The notes under the pieces are model-generated. The model had not been told where the DNA came from. It did not search any database and worked only from the letters and a program-made list of their open reading frames with translations. From positions 4,904,001 to 4,968,000 of the forward strand of contig NZ_CP019427.1 in assembly GCF_009834545.1 (NCBI RefSeq): a stretch of 64,000 bases of DNA. The letters run 5' to 3'. Positions 8,614 to 16,023 of the stretch are shown here, piece after piece. The position numbers and the translations under genes were made by a program. Numbering within the stretch: the first letter of the stretch is position 1; each line of letters starts with the position of its first letter. The stretch comes from Pseudomonas sp. S04. Its GTDB lineage: Bacteria; Pseudomonadota; Gammaproteobacteria; Pseudomonadales; Pseudomonadaceae.

Positions 8614-9438
8614 ATGAACGTACTTCAGAAAAAAATCGCCAACCCCATGACAATCATTGCGATCTTCGCAGCACTGTCCGAAACTTCCGCCGCGGTGTCA
8701 TTGCCCTTCCTCGATGATGAGAACCGGGAAGTATATATATGGTTTTTAATCAGTTTCCCCTTCTACCTGCTATTCCTATTTTTCATCACCCTCAACTTCA
8801 ACTACAAATCCCTGTATGCACCTTCGGACTTCCAGAAGAGCAAGCAGTTTTTGAAGGTGATCGATGACGCCACCCGAGGCGAGAAAAAATCCGCTTCTGC
8901 CACGGCCCAAGCAAGCAAGGTCAACCCCGCACGCCCAGACCCGCGCAAGAGCCCTGGGGCGGTCAAAACCAAGCCCGACTACTTGCTTCCCAGCACGCAG
9001 GACCCGCCACCTGGCATCACCTTCTACACCCACCTGCGCCCTCAACAGCAGTTATCCATGCCCGCTTCGGTGCAATACATACGTATCGTCGATGCCCGGT
9101 GGATCCGCAAGAAAAAGGACACCTGTCAGTTGATGGAGAAACTCGACCAACCCCGGCCAAGCCAACCGAGACTGACAATGCTGCTGACTTGTCAGGAGTC
9201 GGAGCCAGTGATCAATGAAAAGTTGAAGAAGTCTGATGTAAAAGCACTCAATGCTCAGGATTCCGTGTGCCTGTTCTATAACGTGAGCACGCAGGCAATG
9301 ACTGTCGTTCGCAAGACTGATTCCCGTCTTGATGCAGTGACAGACCGGCAAGATGGTTTTTCATCGAGGCAGGAACAAAGGGAGGGGGAAGCTGGCGGTA
9401 TTGCGGATAACGGCGCTACTGCCCGGATGACAGATTAA
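8614..9438 (+). CDS. Unrecognised membrane protein with LYAPSDF motif
   Basis: 274 aa from the ATG at 8614; an in-frame TTG exists 54 bp upstream. Two hydrophobic stretches are visible (residues about 11-33 and 41-62, the latter with WFLISFPFYLLFLFFITLNF), followed by YKSLYAPSDF. A proline- and lysine-rich linker (about 90-135) leads to a C-terminal soluble part (about 140-245) with a possible beta-rich core, then a low-complexity tail. I recall similar WF..FP..TLNFN..LYAPSDF segments in other uncharacterised bacterial membrane proteins, but assign no function. It lies alone beyond the AT-rich gap and may have been acquired. Confidence 0.7.
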   Translation: MNVLQKKIANPMTIIAIFAALSETSAAVSLPFLDDENREVYIWFLISFPFYLLFLFFITLNFNYKSLYAPSDFQKSKQFLKVIDDATRGEKKSASATAQASKVNPARPDPRKSPGAVKTKPDYLLPSTQDPPPGITFYTHLRPQQQLSMPASVQYIRIVDARWIRKKKDTCQLMEKLDQPRPSQPRLTMLLTCQESEPVINEKLKKSDVKALNAQDSVCLFYNVSTQAMTVVRKTDSRLDAVTDRQDGFSSRQEQREGEAGGIADNGATARMTD

Positions 9439-9472
9439 CGCTTGGCCATCGAGGCCCACAGAATAGATCGCG

Positions 9473-9509
9473 ACCGTTGTGCCCCCGCTTCAAGCAGGCG
9501 CACAACGGT
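9473..9509. terminator. Possible weak terminator hairpin between the unknown gene and argG
   Basis: Inverted repeat ACCGTTGTGC / GCACAACGGT (9473-9482 with 9500-9509) with a 17-nt loop lies in the 88-bp gap between the converging genes. No T run follows on either strand, so intrinsic termination is doubtful. Confidence 0.35.
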
Positions 9510-9526
9510 TGATCAGCGCAACAGCA

Positions 9527-10744
9527 TCAGAACAACTTGCGGCCCTTGTTGGCAGCAATACGCATACGCAGGGCGTTGAGCTTGATGAAGCCAGCAGCAT
9601 CCGCCTGGTTGTAAGCGCCGCCATCTTCTTCGAAGGTGGCGATGTTGGCGTCGAACAACGACTCGTCGGACTTGCGACCGGTAACGATCACGTTGCCCTT
9701 GTACAGTTTCAGGCGAACCACGCCGTTCACGTGCACCTGGGAAGCGTCGATCATCTGTTGCAGCATCAGACGCTCAGGGCTCCACCAGTAGCCGGTGTAG
9801 ATCAGGCTGGCATACTTGGGCATCAGCTCGTCTTTGAGGTGAGCCACTTCACGGTCCAGGGTGATCGATTCGATCGCCCGGTGGGCGCGTAGCATGATGG
9901 TGCCGCCTGGGGTTTCGTAGCAGCCACGGGACTTCATGCCCACGTAACGGTTCTCGACGATGTCGAGACGACCGATACCGTGTTCGCCACCAATACGGTT
10001 GAGGGTCGCCAGCACGGTGGCCGGGGTCATTTCGACGCCGTCCAATGCAACGATGTCGCCGTTGCGGTAGGTCAGTTCCAGGTACTGCGGTTTATCTGGA
10101 GCGTTCTCCGGGGAGACGGTCCATTTCCACATGTCTTCTTCGTGCTCGGTCCAGGTATCTTCCAGCACGCCGCCTTCATAGGAGATGTGCAGCAGGTTGG
10201 CATCCATCGAGTACGGGGATTTCTTCTTGCCATGGCGCTCGATCGGGATCGCGTGCTTCTCGGCGTAGTCCATCAGCTTCTCGCGGGACAGCAGGTCCCA
10301 CTCACGCCATGGAGCAATGACTTTTACCCCTGGCTTGAGGGCATAGGCACCCAGCTCAAAACGAACCTGGTCGTTGCCTTTGCCGGTGGCACCGTGGGAA
10401 ATGGCGTCAGCACCGGTTTCATTGGCGATTTCGATGAGGCGTTTGGCGATCAACGGACGTGCGATGGAAGTACCCAGCAGGTACTCGCCTTCGTATACGG
10501 TGTTGGCACGGAACATCGGGAACACGAAATCACGCACGAATTCTTCGCGCAGATCGTCGATGTAGATTTCTTTGACGCCCATGGCTTGTGCCTTGGCGCG
10601 AGCCGGTTCGACCTCTTCGCCTTGACCCAGGTCAGCGGTGAATGTCACCACTTCACAGTTATAAGTATCCTGCAGCCACTTGAGGATCACCGAAGTGTCC
10701 AGGCCGCCGGAATACGCCAGAACGACCTTGTTTACGTCCGCCAT
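9527..10744 (-). CDS. argG: Argininosuccinate synthase
   Basis: Joins citrulline and aspartate with ATP to form argininosuccinate, the penultimate step of arginine synthesis. 405 aa, the usual length. The ATP-binding motif is [12 protein letters not shown] at residues 10-21. [20 protein letters not shown] (about 113-132) is the citrulline/aspartate-binding region. The ATG start gives [14 protein letters not shown]. Three 21-bp ArgR-type half-sites lie 55-117 bp upstream, so repression by ArgR with arginine is likely. Divergence from other arg genes is normal in Pseudomonas. Confidence 0.98.
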   Translation of the reverse strand: MADVNKVVLAYSGGLDTSVILKWLQDTYNCEVVTFTADLGQGEEVEPARAKAQAMGVKEIYIDDLREEFVRDFVFPMFRANTVYEGEYLLGTSIARPLIAKRLIEIANETGADAISHGATGKGNDQVRFELGAYALKPGVKVIAPWREWDLLSREKLMDYAEKHAIPIERHGKKKSPYSMDANLLHISYEGGVLEDTWTEHEEDMWKWTVSPENAPDKPQYLELTYRNGDIVALDGVEMTPATVLATLNRIGGEHGIGRLDIVENRYVGMKSRGCYETPGGTIMLRAHRAIESITLDREVAHLKDELMPKYASLIYTGYWWSPERLMLQQMIDASQVHVNGVVRLKLYKGNVIVTGRKSDESLFDANIATFEEDGGAYNQADAAGFIKLNALRMRIAANKGRKLF

Positions 10745-10798
10745 GCCATCACTCCACGGGGTTCTACGGAAAGCCGATAAGTCTAACGCTGCGAGCGG

Positions 10799-10861
10799 AT
10801 AAATTACAGAGGCGCGACAGCTTATGACGACGAAGCGACAGATTATGTCGAGCGGGCGACG
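10799..10861 (-). promoter_or_regulatory. Three tandem ArgR-type half-sites upstream of argG
   Basis: Read on the minus strand, three 21-bp units follow one another without gaps: they begin CGTCGC (10861), TGTCGC (10840) and TGTCGC (10819), and carry CA, CA and AA respectively 8 bp after the hexamer. This matches the Pseudomonas ArgR half-site TGTCGC-N8-AA-N5, which is 21 bp long. The array ends 55 bp before the argG ATG, a suitable place for an operator. Confidence 0.65.
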
Positions 10862-10873
10862 ATTTCGACGGGT

Positions 10874-11782
10874 TCAGGAGGTCGCTGCCGCGCCACCCGC
10901 AGAGCTGACTTGAGGGGCAGGATCGGCCGCAGGTTCGAGTCGTTCGAGCTGCACGCTGACCCGACGGTTTTTCGCCCGGTTGGCGGCACTGCTGTTGGGT
11001 GCCACTGGATACCGTTCGCCGTGAAAGCGCAGGGTCACCTGTGATTCCTGGATGCCGTTGGCCTTGAGGTAATCCATCACGGCCAGCGCCCTGCGTCGCG
11101 ACAGGTCACGGTTGGTCAGGCGATTGCCGCTGTTATCGGAATGGCCGTCAATTTGAATATGATTGACCGTCGGATCGGCCTTCATGAAGCTCAGCATGGC
11201 CTGCAAGCGGCTTTTCGCCTGTGCATCCAGTTCGATTCCGCCCCCTGGAAAACCTACCGCCGCCTGCTTCACCTGCTCGTAGTTCATCGGTAGCAATTTG
11301 GCTACGCAGCCCTGGTAATCGGCATAGGCCTTGCTGAAACTGACCGGCAGCAGGCGCACTTCCGACACTCGCCCGTCAGGCGCGGAATGCCGGATCAACG
11401 GACTGCGGCCCTCCATCAAACCACCGATCAGGCGACCGGCCTGCGCCTGCGAACTGTTGAACAGCACCTCGCCACTGCCCAGCCTGACCGAACCCAGGTT
11501 AATGTCCGCACGCCCTGGCTGCCAGGGTGCCGCCGCCGCCAGCAAGGTCGCCGAGCCACCACTGAGCATCGGGTTATAGGCTTTCAATCGAAAGGTGGCC
11601 TGCTCGCCCGCCCGCCGCACGAACTCGCCCGCACCAAAATCGGTGATCGGTTGGCTCAGGCGGCATTCGAACTTGTCGCCCTCGACCTTCCACTCAGTGC
11701 TCTCCAGGCGCGTCTGGAAAGTGAGTGCCATGGCAGGAAGGCTGGCGAACACACTGAGCAAGGCTAGATAACGCTGGCGCAC
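10874..11782 (-). CDS. motY: Flagellar motor-associated protein MotY (OmpA-like C-terminal domain)
   Basis: Periplasmic protein that helps anchor the flagellar stator to peptidoglycan. 302 aa from a GTG at 11782, chosen because GGAG lies 6 bp before it; another in-frame GTG occurs at 11821 with no good ribosome site. Signal peptide RQRYLALLSVFASLPAMA, then a MotY-type N-terminal beta domain (residues 20-150), then an OmpA/MotB peptidoglycan-binding domain (about 175-280) with IQIDGHSDNSGNRLTNRDLS and NRAKNRRVSVQLE. Position between argG and pyrC matches motY (PA3526) in P. aeruginosa. The last 20 residues are low-complexity. Confidence 0.88.
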   Translation of the reverse strand: MRQRYLALLSVFASLPAMALTFQTRLESTEWKVEGDKFECRLSQPITDFGAGEFVRRAGEQATFRLKAYNPMLSGGSATLLAAAAPWQPGRADINLGSVRLGSGEVLFNSSQAQAGRLIGGLMEGRSPLIRHSAPDGRVSEVRLLPVSFSKAYADYQGCVAKLLPMNYEQVKQAAVGFPGGGIELDAQAKSRLQAMLSFMKADPTVNHIQIDGHSDNSGNRLTNRDLSRRRALAVMDYLKANGIQESQVTLRFHGERYPVAPNSSAANRAKNRRVSVQLERLEPAADPAPQVSSAGGAAATS

Positions 11783-11938
11783 GGGAGGCTCCACTGACTT
11801 CTGCAACAAAAAGACCGACACACATGTTTACGGCATACCTTGGTGATATCGGTTACGTCCGACAAAACTTGATAGCGAGTGCCTGCAAGAGTCTTTTCCG
11901 GTAGCATTCCCATGAGTTTGACCCGCCTGGAATCCCCA

Positions 11939-12985
11939 ATGTCCGACCGCCTGACCCTGCTGCGTCCCGACGACTGGCATATTCATCTTCGCGATGGTGC
12001 TGCGTTGCCCAATACTGTCGCGGATGTCGCGCGCACCTTTGGTCGCGCCATCATCATGCCCAACCTGGTACCACCGGTGCGCAATGCCGCTGAAGCCGAC
12101 GCCTACCGCCAGCGCATTCTCGCTGCGCGCCCGGCCGGCAGCCGCTTTGAGCCGCTGATGGTGCTCTACCTGACCGACCGCACCACCGCGGACGAAATCC
12201 GCACCGCCAAGGCCAGCGGTTTCGTGCACGCCGCCAAGCTGTATCCGGCCGGTGCAACGACCAACTCGGACTCCGGTGTCACCAGCATCGACAAGATCTT
12301 CCCAGCGATCGAGGCCATGGCCGAAGTCGGGATGCCCTTGCTGATCCACGGTGAAATCACCCGCGGCGACGTCGACGTCTTCGATCGCGAGAAAATCTTC
12401 ATCGACGAGCACATGCGTCGGCTCGTCGAGCGTTTTCCAACGCTCAAGGTGGTGTTCGAACACATCACCACCGGCGATGCCGTGCAGTTCGTCAACGAGG
12501 CCTCGGCCAATGTCGGCGCCACCATCACCGCGCACCACTTGCTGTACAACCGCAATCACATGCTGGTTGGCGGGATTCGCCCGCACTTCTACTGCCTGCC
12601 GATCCTCAAGCGCAACACCCACCAGGTCGCCCTGCTGGATGCCGCTACCAGTGGCAGTGAAAAGTTCTTCCTCGGTACCGACTCGGCTCCCCATGCCCAG
12701 CACGCCAAGGAAGCCGCCTGTGGCTGTGCCGGCTGCTACACCGCCTATGCCGCGATCGAGCTGTACGCCGAGGCGTTTGAACAGCGTAACGCGCTGGACA
12801 AGCTCGAAGCCTTCGCCAGCCTCAACGGCCCGCGTTTCTACGGCCTGCCAGCGAACACCGATCGCATTACCCTGGTCCGCGAAGAATGGACCGCCCCAAC
12901 CAGCCTGCCCTTCGGCGAGCTGACTGTCATCCCGCTGCGCGCCGGTGAAAAACTGCGCTGGCGCCTGCTGGAGGAACACGCGTGA
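11939..12985 (+). CDS. pyrC: Dihydroorotase
   Basis: Cyclises carbamoyl aspartate to dihydroorotate in pyrimidine synthesis. 348 aa. Zinc ligands are visible: [10 protein letters not shown] (His-x-His), the carboxylated lysine in [26 protein letters not shown] and the aspartate of LGTDSAPHA. The start [12 protein letters not shown] is chosen from family N-termini; an upstream in-frame ATG at 11912 and a GTG at 11879 are possible but would add an unconserved extension. The stop overlaps the rnt start by 4 bp, so the two are probably co-translated. Confidence 0.97.
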   Translation: MSDRLTLLRPDDWHIHLRDGAALPNTVADVARTFGRAIIMPNLVPPVRNAAEADAYRQRILAARPAGSRFEPLMVLYLTDRTTADEIRTAKASGFVHAAKLYPAGATTNSDSGVTSIDKIFPAIEAMAEVGMPLLIHGEITRGDVDVFDREKIFIDEHMRRLVERFPTLKVVFEHITTGDAVQFVNEASANVGATITAHHLLYNRNHMLVGGIRPHFYCLPILKRNTHQVALLDAATSGSEKFFLGTDSAPHAQHAKEAACGCAGCYTAYAAIELYAEAFEQRNALDKLEAFASLNGPRFYGLPANTDRITLVREEWTAPTSLPFGELTVIPLRAGEKLRWRLLEEHA

Positions 12986-13656
12986 GTGAAGACCATTACG
13001 ACGACGAACAGGAAGGTCAAGGTGGTGGCGGCTCACGTCACCCGATGGCAGCCAGGTTTCGGGGATATCTGCCAGTCGTCGTTGACGTTGAAACCGGTGG
13101 TTTCAACTGTGCCACTGACGCCCTGCTGGAAATCGCCGCGACAACCATCGCCATGGACGAAAAGGGTTTTGTGTTCCCGGACCACACCTACTTCTTCCGT
13201 GTAGAGCCGTTCGAAGGCGCCAACATCGAAGCTGCGGCGCTGGAGTTCACCGGCATCAAGCTCGATCATCCGCTGCGCATGGCCGTGAGTGAAGAGACGG
13301 CCCTGACCGATATCTTCCGCGGCGTGCGCAAGGCGTTGAAAGCCAATGGCTGCAAACGGGCAATCCTGGTCGGTCACAACAGCAGTTTCGACCTGGGCTT
13401 CCTCAATGCCGCCGTGGCGCGCCTGGACATGAAGCGCAACCCGTTCCACCCGTTCTCCAGCTTCGACACCGCGACACTGGCGGGCCTGGCCTACGGCCAA
13501 ACCGTGCTGGCCAAGGCCTGCCAGGCAGCAGACATCGACTTCGACGGTCGCGAGGCCCACTCGGCTCGCTACGACACCGAGAAGACCGCTGATCTGTTCT
13601 GCGGCATCGTCAACCGCTGGAAACAAATGGGCGGCTGGGAAGACTTCAACGACTGA
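12982..13656 (+). CDS. rnt: Ribonuclease T
   Basis: Trims 3' ends of tRNA and other stable RNAs. 224 aa DEDDh exonuclease: [10 protein letters not shown] holds the first Asp/Glu, [12 protein letters not shown] the second acidic motif, and [14 protein letters not shown] the His/Asp motif. It starts at GTG 12982, overlapping the pyrC stop, with GGAGG 10 bp upstream. It is followed by a strong bidirectional terminator shared with the converging peroxiredoxin gene. Confidence 0.97.
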   Translation: MSEDHYDDEQEGQGGGGSRHPMAARFRGYLPVVVDVETGGFNCATDALLEIAATTIAMDEKGFVFPDHTYFFRVEPFEGANIEAAALEFTGIKLDHPLRMAVSEETALTDIFRGVRKALKANGCKRAILVGHNSSFDLGFLNAAVARLDMKRNPFHPFSSFDTATLAGLAYGQTVLAKACQAADIDFDGREAHSARYDTEKTADLFCGIVNRWKQMGGWEDFND

Positions 13657-13680
13657 TCGGTCGCAGGTTTTTCTCAACCC

Positions 13681-13715
13681 ACAAAAAAACCGGCCACTTG
13701 GGCCGGTTTTTTTGT
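13681..13715. terminator. Bidirectional terminator between rnt and the peroxiredoxin gene
   Basis: A perfect 15-bp stem (13681-13695 with 13701-13715) whose core is CCGGCC / GGCCGG flanked by A and T runs, with a 5-nt loop. It can terminate transcription in both directions. Confidence 0.93.
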
Positions 13716-13731
13716 GCCTGAGGCGCGTGGC

Positions 13732-14334
13732 TTACAGCTTGCCAGCGTTCTCGGACAGGTAAGCAGCAACGCCTTCTGGCGAAGCAGTCATACCTTTGTC
13801 GCCTTTTTTCCAGTTAGCCGGGCAAACTTCGCCGTGCTCTTCGTGGAATTGCAGCGCGTCGACCAGACGGATCAGCTCTTCCATGTTACGGCCCAGTGGC
13901 AGGTCGTTGACGATCTGCGAGCGGACAACACCTTTGTCGTCGATCAGGAACGCGCCACGGAAAGCTACGCCGCCTTCGGATTCAACGTCGTACGCCTTGG
14001 CGATGTCGTGCTTCATGTCAGCAGCCATGATGTACTGGACCTGACCGATGCCGCCGGCATTGATCGGGGTGTTGCGCCAGGCGTTGTGGGTGAAGTGCGA
14101 GTCGATCGACACCGCGATCACTTCCACGTTACGCGCCTTGAAGTCAGCCATGCGGTGGTCCAGAGCGATCAGCTCGGACGGGCAAACGAAGGTGAAGTCC
14201 AACGGGTAGAAGAACACCAGGCCGTATTTGCCTTTGATGGCCGAGGACAGGGTGAAGCTGTCGACGATTTCGCCATTGCCGAGTACGGCCGGTACGGTGA
14301 AGTCAGGGGCTTGTTTGCCTACGAGTACGCTCAT
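13732..14334 (-). CDS. Typical 2-Cys peroxiredoxin (AhpC/TSA family)
   Basis: Reduces hydrogen peroxide and organic peroxides. 200 aa with peroxidatic Cys51 in FVCPSE (preceded by YPLDFT) and resolving Cys171 in GEVCPANW, so it is a typical 2-Cys enzyme. The PxxxT/S-C motif and WRNTP are present. The ATG is preceded by AGGAG at good spacing. It stands alone, converging on rnt and divergent from bfd; this position corresponds to the PA3529 peroxiredoxin beside bfd/bfrB. Confidence 0.95.
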   Translation of the reverse strand: MSVLVGKQAPDFTVPAVLGNGEIVDSFTLSSAIKGKYGLVFFYPLDFTFVCPSELIALDHRMADFKARNVEVIAVSIDSHFTHNAWRNTPINAGGIGQVQYIMAADMKHDIAKAYDVESEGGVAFRGAFLIDDKGVVRSQIVNDLPLGRNMEELIRLVDALQFHEEHGEVCPANWKKGDKGMTASPEGVAAYLSENAGKL

Positions 14335-14518
14335 TGGATATCTCCTGGTGTAGTGCGTGAAGAAAGGTAGCGATCCAGTCTGCCGCCGGTAAACGACAGC
14401 TTCGTGAAACGGCTACCGTTCGCAAAGACCGACCATCATACACTGCGTTTTTGACCTGTCGCCATGTAGCCGTTCGTCAGGCAAGTGACGATCGATCACA
14501 ACAGGTACGGAAACCACT

Positions 14519-14547
14519 TTGACAATCATTCTCGTTAACATTAAGAT
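14519..14547 (+). promoter_or_regulatory. Sigma-70 promoter overlapped by a Fur-like box, upstream of bfd
   Basis: TTGACA (14519-14524) and TAAGAT (14542-14547) are 17 bp apart, an excellent sigma-70 promoter. The 19 bp 14521-14539 (GACAATCATTCTCGTTAAC) match the Fur consensus at about 13 of 19 positions and cover the spacer. Iron repression of bfd is the expected consequence and agrees with known iron control of bfd in Pseudomonas. Confidence 0.7.
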
Positions 14548-14588
14548 CCATCGCAATTGAGCCATAACCAGCGATGGGTTCTCACTCT

Positions 14589-14807
14589 ATGTATGTCTGC
14601 CTCTGCACTGGCGTCACCGACGGCAAGATCCGCGATGCAATCTACGAAGGTTGCTGTAGCTACCGTGAGGTGCGTGAAGCCACCGGCGTTGCTAGCCAAT
14701 GCGGCAAATGCGCCTGCCTTGCCAAGCAGGTGGTTCGCGAAACCCTTGCCGACCTGCAGATGAGCCAGGCGGCGATTCCCTTTCCCGTAGAATTTTCCGC
14801 CGCATAA
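14589..14807 (+). CDS. bfd: Bacterioferritin-associated ferredoxin
   Basis: 72-aa [2Fe-2S] protein that reduces the ferric core of bacterioferritin so that iron can leave. Cluster ligands C4, C6, C38 and C41 are visible (MYVCLC and SQCGKC). GCCSYREVREATG is a family signature. The ATG at 14589 matches Pseudomonas Bfd; an in-frame ATG 15 bp upstream is unlikely. It has its own iron-type promoter and its own terminator, so it is transcribed separately from bfr. Confidence 0.96.
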   Translation: MYVCLCTGVTDGKIRDAIYEGCCSYREVREATGVASQCGKCACLAKQVVRETLADLQMSQAAIPFPVEFSAA

Positions 14808-14823
14808 GTAACCAATTTCAGAG

Positions 14824-14849
14824 AACCGGACTTAGTGTCCGGTTTTTTT
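14824..14849 (+). terminator. Rho-independent terminator of bfd
   Basis: Stem AACCGGAC / GTCCGGTT (14824-14831 with 14837-14844), 5-nt loop, seven T in a row. Confidence 0.9.
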
Positions 14850-15006
14850 ATGTCTGTAATTCAATCGCTTAGCGTCAGGATGCGGAACACAAACATTCTT
14901 ATTCCGATTAATTTTCATATATTATTCAATAACTTAGGTTTGACACTAAGAAGTTGCAGGCTCAAACTCGGCCTTATATACCGCACTTAAGGACAGGACC
15001 CCCATC

Positions 15007-15477
15007 ATGAAAGGCGACGTAACAGTCATCCAGCATCTCAACAAGATCCTTGCCAATGAGCTGGTCGCAATCAATCAGTACTTCCTGCATGCCCGCATGT
15101 ATGAAGATTGGGGCCTGAACAAGCTGGGCAAGCACGAGTACAAAGAATCCATCGACGAGATGAAACACGCGGACAAGCTGATCAAGCGCATCCTGTTTCT
15201 CGAAGGCCTGCCGAACGTCCAGGACCTGGGCAAGCTGCACATCGGCGAGCACACCAAGGAAATGCTCGAGTGCGACCTGCGCATCGAGCGTACCGGTCAC
15301 GCCGACCTGAAAACCGCCATCGCCCACTGCGAGACCGTTGGCGACTTCGGCAGCCGTGAACTGCTCGAAGACATTCTCGAGTCCGAGGAAGAACATATCG
15401 ACTGGCTGGAAACCCAACTGGGCCTGATCGATAAAGTTGGAATCGAGAACTATCTGCAATCGCAGATGGGTGAATAA
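15007..15477 (+). CDS. bfr: Bacterioferritin (haem-containing iron store, BfrB type)
   Basis: 156-aa ferritin-like subunit that oxidises and stores iron in a 24-mer. The haem ligand Met52 is present ([11 protein letters not shown]). Ferroxidase residues E18, E51, H54 and the later Glu/His set ([11 protein letters not shown]) are visible. It follows bfd, its partner, but after a separate terminator and a 200-bp AT-rich region, so it probably has its own promoter. A TTGACA at 14940-14945 lacks a well-spaced -10 box. Confidence 0.97.
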   Translation: MKGDVTVIQHLNKILANELVAINQYFLHARMYEDWGLNKLGKHEYKESIDEMKHADKLIKRILFLEGLPNVQDLGKLHIGEHTKEMLECDLRIERTGHADLKTAIAHCETVGDFGSRELLEDILESEEEHIDWLETQLGLIDKVGIENYLQSQMGE

Positions 15478-15496
15478 CGCAAAGTTACCACCCATT

Positions 15497-15540
15497 AAAA
15501 AGCCCCGCCCTCTTATTTATAGAGAGGCGGGGCTTTTTTT
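15497..15540 (+). terminator. Rho-independent terminator of bfr
   Basis: GCCCCGCC / GGCGGGGC stem (15502-15509 with 15526-15533) flanked by an A run and T7. Confidence 0.92.
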
Positions 15541-15555
15541 GATCTGCTGCGAGGG

Positions 15556-15580
15556 TTCGCTGGCAAGCCAGCGCCTACAC
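15556..15580. repeat. Single REP-like element between bfr and grxD
   Basis: TTCGCTGGCAAGCCAGCGCC followed by TACAC, with GCTGGC/GCCAGC pairing. It looks like a single REP of a different subfamily from the CGCGAGCAAGCTCGC elements elsewhere in the window. Confidence 0.6.
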
Positions 15581-15583
15581 CAC

Positions 15584-15925
15584 TTAGGCTTCGGTCTTGC
15601 CAGCAGCAGCCTTTTCCACAGCAGCCTTGATGGTCGACTGCAGCGAACCGTCAGCGGCCATTTCGGTCATGATGTCGCTACCGCCAACCAATTCACCACC
15701 GACCCACAGCTGTGGGAAGGTTGGCCAGTTGGCGTACTTTGGCAGGTTGGCGCGGATTTCCGGGTTCTGCAGGATGTCCACGTAAGCGAACTTCTCACCA
15801 CAGCCCATGACGGCCTGCGCGGCTTTCGCGGAGAAGCCACATTGTGGGGCATTCGGCGAGCCTTTCATGTAAAGCAGAATGGTGTTGTTGGCAATCTGCT
15901 CTTTAATAGTTTCGATGATATCCAT
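15584..15925 (-). CDS. grxD: Monothiol glutaredoxin (Grx4 type)
   Basis: 113-aa Fe-S cluster carrier with the monothiol active site CGFS in APQCGFSAKA. The substrate-binding motifs WPTFPQLWVGGELVGGSDI are typical. The ATG start gives MDIIETIKEQI. It sits in the iron neighbourhood of bfd and bfr, consistent with a role in iron-sulfur handling. The last eight residues (AAGKTEA) are a variable tail. Confidence 0.96.
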   Translation of the reverse strand: MDIIETIKEQIANNTILLYMKGSPNAPQCGFSAKAAQAVMGCGEKFAYVDILQNPEIRANLPKYANWPTFPQLWVGGELVGGSDIMTEMAADGSLQSTIKAAVEKAAAGKTEA

Positions 15926-16023
15926 GGAGCACCTCGGCTGAACTTTTCCGACTCAGTTGTCGGCACGGTGGCGCATTGTAACGGAAAGACCGGCGCGATG
16001 CTCGGTCTCCCCGACAGACATAC

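Noticed and set aside
9473..9509. Strong intrinsic terminator for argG
   Set aside because: A good stem exists but no T run follows on either strand, so it is listed only as a weak candidate.
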